A DNA stretch of 64,000 nt, from NCBI RefSeq assembly GCF_009176705.1, contig NZ_AP021846.1:3778001-3842000 (forward strand), given 5' to 3'. A model generated the notes under the pieces. The model was not told the origin of the DNA. It saw nothing but the letters and a program-made list of their open reading frames with translations, and did not search any database. Shown piece by piece: positions 58,938 to 64,000 of this stretch. Position 1 is the first letter of the stretch. Every line of letters starts with the position of its first letter. Made by a program: the position numbers and the translations under genes. Source of the stretch: Pseudoalteromonas sp. A25. Its GTDB lineage: Bacteria; Pseudomonadota; Gammaproteobacteria; Enterobacterales; Alteromonadaceae.

Positions 58938-59069
58938 CCTTTAATGGTAACACACCATAAATAAATAACTTTATCTTTTGTGAATTTTTAATTGGTTTTA
59001 GTGACTTATCGACTCTTAAGTACTAATTGGGTGCCTACTGTTTTAGGGGAAGATCAGTTCGCGAATGTA

Positions 59070-59231
59070 ATACCAATTGCATTAAATTGGTGATCAGATA
59101 TTGCGACAGATAAATGGCTTAGTAACAAGGCAAATATTTCACTATGTAGTTATTCTACATGAGAAATATTTAACGCAGTTAATGAGTTATTTAGCTCGCT
59201 AGAATGATCAATGTATTAATAAAATTGGTAT
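59070..59231. mobile_element. MITE-like element, about 162 bp
   Basis: The imperfect terminal inverted repeats share ATACCAATT, then ATTAA, then TGATCA over about 27 bases at each end. A large internal hairpin (AAATATTTC...ATGTAG / CTACAT...GAAATATTT, about 59141-59170) fills the middle. There is no coding capacity. This is the form of a non-autonomous element of the sort common in Pseudoalteromonas and relatives. It lies in the 568-bp gap 58836-59403, which holds no gene. Confidence 0.7.
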
Positions 59232-59403
59232 AAGGTAAACGTAAAGAGAATAGCGCAGCAAGATTAGCTTACTATTGCATTCTTTGCTTGAGATAGGCAT
59301 ACCACAGTAGCTAAAAACGTTGAGATAAGGCTTTAAACTGGCATGTATGAGCACACTGTTGGGACCAAGTGCAACCAACCCGCCATACCGACACCCAATA
59401 CAT

Positions 59404-59910
59404 TCACCTTTTTGCGTACAATACTCCGGCCAAATGGATCGCGATTAACCACCACATAGCTTGTTGTAGCAGTAAGTGAACCTCATGAAATTGACTAAAA
59501 ACACTGAAATAGTTGTCTTTTTTTGCAGGAAGCTCAATACCTAAAATGTTAAGTGGCAGCTCATAGTTAGTCACCATGAGTATCCCCGTGCCAGCAAGAA
59601 GAAAAATACACACATACAACAAGCCGTGAACAGCATTGATAAAGAGACTATGGCGCCTGCTTTGTGGTGTCATTCGCGGCAACTTGGTTTGAAATCGAAG
59701 TGTATATAACACTCTTGAGAGGATAATAATGACTAGAACAAAGCCTGCTGTTGCATGTGCTTGTAAGGCATCTTGGCGATGTTGCACCTCGCCTTTTATT
59801 TGCCAATCAACATAGTGAATTTGACCAGACAAAACCATGAGCATATAAAACAACAAAAGCGCACTTATCCAGTGCAATCCCCGATCCATTAGGTAAGCTT
59901 TAGATAACAT
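59404..59910 (-). CDS. Cytochrome b561-type membrane protein
   Basis: This 168-residue four-helix membrane protein belongs to the bacterial cytochrome b561 family, which carries electrons between quinol and partners in the inner membrane. Haem-ligand histidines are suitably placed: His13 in RGLHWISALLL, one in AHATAGFVLVII, one in NAVHGLLYVC, and others in FHEVHLLLQQ and IAIHLAGV. The length is typical. It stands alone, with no electron-transfer partner gene next to it. Confidence 0.9.
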   Translation of the reverse strand: MLSKAYLMDRGLHWISALLLFYMLMVLSGQIHYVDWQIKGEVQHRQDALQAHATAGFVLVIIILSRVLYTLRFQTKLPRMTPQSRRHSLFINAVHGLLYVCIFLLAGTGILMVTNYELPLNILGIELPAKKDNYFSVFSQFHEVHLLLQQAMWWLIAIHLAGVLYAKR

Positions 59911-60153
59911 AAAAATTCCCTTTAATATCTAAGAAACAGCATTATAGCGCCATTAATCTTCTATAAACAACACATTGGGTTTTATCTAGACACAGCTAGT
60001 AGCTCTAAAGAAAAACAAGCTGGTGTTAATCAACTTTTGTAAGATAGGCCCATGTTTCACGAAAGGGGTAAATTGAAATGGCATACGTCATAGCCAAGTT
60101 GCAAAGTCAATCACGTTCATTTATCAAGTAACAAGAAAGTCTGAGAAGACATA

Positions 60154-60894
60154 TCAAAGCATTGTCGGGGTATCTGTTGCTATTAAATGAGAAAACTCTT
60201 CATATGATTTTAATATAAATTGCTCTTCAAGTACCTGCGATTGCTGAATTCGGTCAATTCGAAAAGTTCTATAGTCATCCCTTAGGTGGTCCCAGGCAAA
60301 TATATACCACACGGGGTAGTTGAAATATAAGTAATGAGGCTCAATTATTCGCTTCGATTCGTTTCTTCTTTCATCGGAGTAACTAATCGACAATAGATTT
60401 TGATAAACAAAAGCCGCATTAACCTCCCCACAGTCTGGAAACTCCGATTGCTCATATGAAGAATGCACTTGTGGCGATGCCGAACTTCCAATCAATACCC
60501 TATTACGCAAACTTCTGATCTTTTCTTTTTGTTCAGGAGATAACAATGCCAATAGCTTATATCGTATTGAATTTAGGCTTTTCATAAAAAGCGGAGAGTT
60601 CATTTTTTCACAAATGGCGATACTAATTAATAGATCAATTGTTTCGCTATCCGTAAGGTTGATTTTTCCTAGCCCCCAACTCCTGTGTAGTCTGACGCCT
60701 CCACCTCTGCCTTTATCAGCATCAATAGGTAGCCCCCTTTCCCTAAGTATATTTAGATCACGAAATAAAGTTCGCTGAGAAACTTTCAAGGCTTGGGACA
60801 AGTCTTTGGCAGTTAAAAAATCATCCGACTTAAGCATGCTAGCAAGTAAATCTAATCTCGCTAAATGATTGTTAGTATTCGCTCTTTTCATCAA
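60154..60894 (-). CDS. YafY-type transcriptional regulator (HTH plus WYL domain)
   Basis: This 246-residue regulator has an N-terminal HTH_11-type helix-turn-helix (residues about 10-60, AKDLSQALKVSQRTLFRDLNILRERG), then the typical GGGVRL turn and a WYL-type ligand-sensing domain (about 145-230, LSISYSDERRNESKRIIEPHYLYFNYPVWYIFAW). WYL domains bind small ligands or nucleotides. The gene is divergent from a secreted DUF protein at 60965, with 70 bp between starts. A perfect palindrome there is the likely operator for both. Confidence 0.92.
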   Translation of the reverse strand: MMKRANTNNHLARLDLLASMLKSDDFLTAKDLSQALKVSQRTLFRDLNILRERGLPIDADKGRGGGVRLHRSWGLGKINLTDSETIDLLISIAICEKMNSPLFMKSLNSIRYKLLALLSPEQKEKIRSLRNRVLIGSSASPQVHSSYEQSEFPDCGEVNAAFVYQNLLSISYSDERRNESKRIIEPHYLYFNYPVWYIFAWDHLRDDYRTFRIDRIQQSQVLEEQFILKSYEEFSHLIATDTPTML

Positions 60895-60900
60895 CTTAAT

Positions 60901-60917
60901 ATGTCACAAAATGACAT
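60901..60917. promoter_or_regulatory. Palindromic operator candidate for WYL regulator
   Basis: ATGTCA-CAAAA-TGACAT has perfect 6-bp arms with a five-base spacer. It lies seven bases before the regulator start and 48 bases before the divergent start at 60965. Binding by the WYL regulator is inferred from position and symmetry. Confidence 0.6.
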
Positions 60918-60964
60918 CTTTGTTAATAGACTTACATTTCTCATATAACTTAAAGCGAAACAGA

Positions 60965-61537
60965 ATGAAAACAACTTACTTACTTTTAGTGATTTCTTTT
61001 ATTTTTGGAAAACAAGCCATGGCAGAAAATATAAACGATATAAACCATCAAGATTCACAAGAAGAATCTATTGCTCCTAATGACTTTGACTTTGAATTAG
61101 GCACCTGGAAGGTTAAACACCGAAGGCTCAGAAATATGTTTAGTGATAAGAAAGAATGGCTGGAATTTGAAGGTAGTTCTTCGACGACCAAGATTTTAGG
61201 AGGTTATGGAAATCTAGAAGACAATGTCCTGCACTTTCCTGATAATTCATTTCGGGCTGTCGCTATACGCTCTTACGATTCAGCTACAAAAAAGTGGTCA
61301 ATTTGGTGGTTAGACGGACGATCGCCAAACAAACTAGATGCCCCAGTTATCGGCTCCTTCAAAAACAAAGTCGGTTTATTTTATGCTGAAGAAGTTTTGA
61401 ACGGGATTCAAACAAAAATAAGATTTAAATGGGACTCATCCAAACAGGAAAACCCTAAGTGGGAACAAGCATTCTCTTTTGATGATGGTGTCACTTGGGA
61501 AACCAACTGGACCATGAGCTTTTCACCTGCAAACTAG
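60965..61537 (+). CDS. Exported protein of calycin/DUF1579-like type
   Basis: The 190-residue precursor has a signal peptide (ending near AMA, residue 19). The mature part opens with PNDFDFELGTWKVKHRRL, the DFdFL-G-W start common to DUF1579-like small beta-barrels. It continues as alternating strands with many Trp (SIWWLDGRSP, DDGVTWETNWTMSF). Such proteins may bind a small ligand. The ATG at 60965 begins the signal sequence; the frame from 60869 overlaps the divergent regulator and is unlikely. It is probably regulated by the WYL protein. The family assignment is tentative. Confidence 0.75.
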   Translation: MKTTYLLLVISFIFGKQAMAENINDINHQDSQEESIAPNDFDFELGTWKVKHRRLRNMFSDKKEWLEFEGSSSTTKILGGYGNLEDNVLHFPDNSFRAVAIRSYDSATKKWSIWWLDGRSPNKLDAPVIGSFKNKVGLFYAEEVLNGIQTKIRFKWDSSKQENPKWEQAFSFDDGVTWETNWTMSFSPAN

Positions 61538-61694
61538 CACTTAACACTCAAAACGGACAAAATATTAGGGTAAAATTTAGATGTTCGCTTCTCACTCAAC
61601 ACAGTCCTTTAGTATATTAACGTTAACTCACAATGGGGCAAAAACATTTTAGTATAAAACTTTTTTGAGAAGGTATATCTATATTCCTAAGTCA

Positions 61695-61716
61695 CAAAAA
61701 AAGGCGCTTTCGCGCC
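61695..61716 (-). terminator. Intrinsic terminator of glmS
   Basis: The stem GGCGC / GCGCC with loop GAAA is followed on the minus strand by a run of Ts. It lies six bases past the glmS stop. Confidence 0.9.
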
Positions 61717-61721
61717 TTTTC

Positions 61722-63542
61722 TTATTCCACCGTCACCGATTTGGCTAGGTTTCTGGGCTGATCAACGTCGGTGCCTTTAATTACCGCAACGTAGTAAGAT
61801 AGTAGCTGTAGCGGGATTGTATATACAACTGGCGCGAGGATGTCTTCAACGTGATTGACATTGATAACACGCATGGTGTCGTCAGATTCAAAGTGTGAGT
61901 CTTTATCTGCGAATACGTAGATGATGCCGCCACGTGCGCGTACTTCTTCAACGTTTGATTTTAGCTTTTCAAGTAGCTCGTTGTTAGGTGCAACGACAAT
62001 GATTGGCATATCTGCATCAATCAACGCCAGTGGGCCGTGTTTTAGCTCACCTGCTGCGTAGGCTTCGGCGTGAATGTATGAAATTTCTTTCAACTTCAAC
62101 GCGCCTTCCATTGCGATTGGGTATTGTGAGCCACGACCTAAGAATAACGAGTGATGTTTATCGGCAAACTCTTCGGCTAAATCTTCAATGCCACCTGCCA
62201 GTGTTAGCGCTTCTTCTAACTTATTTGGTAGGGTTTTAATGGCATTGACGATATTGCTTTGATCTAAGCCTTTTTCTTGTGCGATAGACGCTGTTAGCAT
62301 CAGTAAGCCCACAAGTTGTGTGGTAAACGCTTTGGTAGAGGCGACACCAATTTCGGCACCCGCTTTGGTCATAAAGGCCAAGTCAGATTCGCGTACCAGT
62401 GATGAGCCTGGCACATTACAAATGGTCATTGATGCCATGTAACCTTGCTCTTTTGCAAGGCGTAAAGCCGCTAAAGTGTCAGCCGTTTCACCTGACTGTG
62501 AAATGGTCACAAGCAAGCTGTTTTCGTGTACGAACGATTGACGATAGCGAAACTCTGAGGCAATTTCTACATTACAACTTACGCCAGCAAATTGCTCTAA
62601 CCAATAGCGTGCAACCATACCTGAGTGGTAAGACGTACCACAAGCAATGATCTGTACATGTTTTACATCTTTAAATATTTGCTGGGCGCTGTCGCCAAAG
62701 GCGTCTACTGCTACACGGTCATTTTCAAGTCGGCCTTCAAGCGTATTACGCACTGCCAGTGGTTGCTCGTAGATTTCTTTAAGCATGTAGTGGCGGTACT
62801 CACCTTTACCTGAGTTATCTTGAGTTATGTTAGACTCAACTACTTCACGTTCAACTAATTCGCCGTTGCTATTATAAATTTCTACGCTGTCACAGGTAAT
62901 ACGAGCTACATCGCCTTCTTCTAAAAAGATAAAACTGCGTGTTACAGGAAGTAGTGCCAGTTGATCAGAGGCAATAAAGTTTTCACCTAAGCCTAAACCA
63001 ATCACCAATGGACTGCCTGAGCGCGCCACAATCATTTCTTGGTCATTCGCTTTGTCAAACACCACGGTGCCATAAGCACCATCAAGCTGTTTTACTGCCG
63101 CTTTTACTGCATCTAGCAAGCTATCGTGTTGCTGGCGAAGTTGGTGAATAAGGTGCACCATAACCTCAGTGTCGGTGTCTGATAAAAACTCATAGCCATC
63201 ACCTTTTAAAGCATCACGAAGCGGCGCGTGGTTTTCAATAATACCGTTGTGCACTAACGCAATTTCGCTATTTGAAACATGCGGGTGCGCGTTGCTTTCG
63301 GTTACACCACCGTGGGTTGCCCAGCGCGTGTGTGCAATACCGGTCGTGCCTTTTACTGCCGCTTTTTCAAGCGCTTTCTCAAGGTTAACCACTTTACCTA
63401 CCGCTTTTACGGTATTCAAAGTGCTTGCTAAACTCAGTGCGACCCCTGCTGAGTCGTAGCCACGGTACTCAAGGCGTTTAAGGCCTTCAATTAAAATCTT
63501 ATTTACTGGACGCTCTGCAACCGCCCCTACAATACCACACAT
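61722..63542 (-). CDS. glmS: Glutamine-fructose-6-phosphate aminotransferase (isomerizing)
   Basis: This 606-residue cytoplasmic enzyme makes glucosamine-6-phosphate from fructose-6-phosphate and glutamine, the entry step to peptidoglycan and lipopolysaccharide precursors. The mature N-terminal Cys nucleophile follows the start Met ([13 protein letters not shown]). The glutaminase domain carries HTRWATHG and HNGIIENH, and two SIS domains follow ([24 protein letters not shown]). The C-terminus [13 protein letters not shown] is the family end. The ATG at 63542 follows GGAGAGA; the longer frame from 63731 runs into the upstream gene and is not used. It sits after a DeoR-type regulator gene with 86 bp between, the layout often seen next to the ATP synthase operon. 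Confidence 0.97.
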   Translation of the reverse strand: MCGIVGAVAERPVNKILIEGLKRLEYRGYDSAGVALSLASTLNTVKAVGKVVNLEKALEKAAVKGTTGIAHTRWATHGGVTESNAHPHVSNSEIALVHNGIIENHAPLRDALKGDGYEFLSDTDTEVMVHLIHQLRQQHDSLLDAVKAAVKQLDGAYGTVVFDKANDQEMIVARSGSPLVIGLGLGENFIASDQLALLPVTRSFIFLEEGDVARITCDSVEIYNSNGELVEREVVESNITQDNSGKGEYRHYMLKEIYEQPLAVRNTLEGRLENDRVAVDAFGDSAQQIFKDVKHVQIIACGTSYHSGMVARYWLEQFAGVSCNVEIASEFRYRQSFVHENSLLVTISQSGETADTLAALRLAKEQGYMASMTICNVPGSSLVRESDLAFMTKAGAEIGVASTKAFTTQLVGLLMLTASIAQEKGLDQSNIVNAIKTLPNKLEEALTLAGGIEDLAEEFADKHHSLFLGRGSQYPIAMEGALKLKEISYIHAEAYAAGELKHGPLALIDADMPIIVVAPNNELLEKLKSNVEEVRARGGIIYVFADKDSHFESDDTMRVINVNHVEDILAPVVYTIPLQLLSYYVAVIKGTDVDQPRNLAKSVTVE

Positions 63543-63628
63543 AATCTCTCCATTTTGCACGTGAAGTGTGTTGTCATAATGATGTTTACTACGCACGATG
63601 TTGTCTTTCGTACGTAGCGTTAAATTTT

Positions 63629-64000
63629 TTAAACGCTTGCGCGAATAACGGTTACGCCACTGCTTTCGATTGTTTGGCACAACTCCAACGCTAAATTGTC
63701 GTCGGTGATCAAGGTCGTTACTTGCGACCAAGGCAATTCTAAGTTGGGAATTTTGCGCCCTACTTTGTCAGACTCCACCATCACTATTACTTCTCTGGCA
63801 GATTCGGCCATAACTTGGCTTAATCCCACCAGCTCGTTAAAAGTGGTTGTACCGCGCGCAACATCAATGCCATCGGCACCAATAAACAGCTGGTCAAAGT
63901 CGTACGAACGCAGTACTTTTTCAGCCACTTGCCCCTGAAAAGACTCAGAATGTGGGTCCCAAGTACCGCCGGTCATCAAAAGTGTTGGTTCATTTTCTAA
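63629..64000 (-). CDS. DeoR-family transcriptional regulator (partial, 5' end outside window)
   Basis: This is the C-terminal effector-binding part (DeoRC) of a DeoR/GlpR-type regulator. The frame stays open to the window edge, so the N-terminal helix-turn-helix is missing. Visible stretches are [58 protein letters not shown] and a conserved end VTTLITDD. Such proteins sense a phosphorylated sugar; next to glmS the plausible ligand is an amino-sugar or hexose phosphate. It is probably a regulator of glmS. No binding site was identified in the 86-bp gap. Confidence 0.88.
   Translation of the reverse strand, partial: LENEPTLLMTGGTWDPHSESFQGQVAEKVLRSYDFDQLFIGADGIDVARGTTTFNELVGLSQVMAESAREVIVMVESDKVGRKIPNLELPWSQVTTLITDDNLALELCQTIESSGVTVIRASV

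Noticed and set aside
58743..58964. 73-codon plus-strand frame
   Set aside because: It overlaps the signal-peptide end of the repeat-protein gene and the REP-like palindrome, with no coding signal.

Overview
ORGANISM. The window looks like chromosomal DNA of a marine gammaproteobacterium of the Alteromonadales, most likely Pseudoalteromonas or a close relative. This is inferred from its AT-rich base use, the abundance of sensory and secreted proteins (hybrid kinases, propeller proteins, a PKD/PPC protease, a GlyGly-CTERM-like tail), YaeQ, RbgA, KatG and Dps homologues, and a DeoR-type regulator placed before glmS. No rRNA, tRNA, phage or CRISPR array was seen. LAYOUT. 1-984: a GntP-type permease cut by the window edge. 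1038-8315: a rearranged zone. A decayed copy of a LytTR response-regulator gene (171-bp deletion, frameshift) and the intact copy flank a 4.75-kb segment. That segment holds a membrane-bound winged-helix regulator with a beta-propeller and, divergently, a propeller plus beta-lactamase-fold serine hydrolase. An IS481-family element with an 8-bp target duplication sits 4 bp after the intact regulator gene. 7620-10948: a tightly overlapping operon (two-repeat secreted protein, serine hydrolase, LytS-type kinase, LytTR regulator). 10949-11750: two tandem small-RNA units. Each has a consensus sigma-70 promoter, a pair of Fur-like boxes 45 bp apart, a RyhB-type core and an intrinsic terminator. This is the strongest candidate for something undescribed. 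11751-19272: mostly housekeeping genes (diguanylate cyclase, RbgA, YaeQ, alpha/beta hydrolase, two small membrane proteins, Dps, oligopeptidase B). 19397-23716: RND pump and adaptor. 23938-31453: periplasmic and secreted proteolysis (aspartyl-protease lipoprotein, TPR/transglutaminase-like lipoprotein, trypsin-like PKD/PPC protease, metallopeptidase with propeller and predicted barrel). 31614-40927: hexose-6-phosphate mutarotase, chemoreceptor, porin, YbaN, VOC protein, catalase-peroxidase, histidine phosphatase and KdsB. 41040-54001: a signalling region with a 1862-residue propeller hybrid kinase, a double-receiver protein with a degenerate kinase half, three small membrane proteins (two of them paralogues), and a periplasmic binding protein followed by a CHASE hybrid kinase. 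54247-58835: secreted proteins of unknown function, one with five InlB-type repeats. 58836-59403: a REP-like palindrome and a MITE-like element. 59404-64000: cytochrome b561, a WYL regulator divergent from a secreted protein with a palindrome between them, glmS, and the 3' end of its DeoR-type neighbour. HOW IT FITS TOGETHER. The Fur-like sRNA pair, Dps, KatG and cytochrome b561 suggest iron and oxidative-stress control, although no direct link between them can be read from the sequence. Three loci (1875-6094, 7620-10948, 50209-54001) each pair an envelope sensor with a periplasmic or secreted protein and may be self-contained sensing units.
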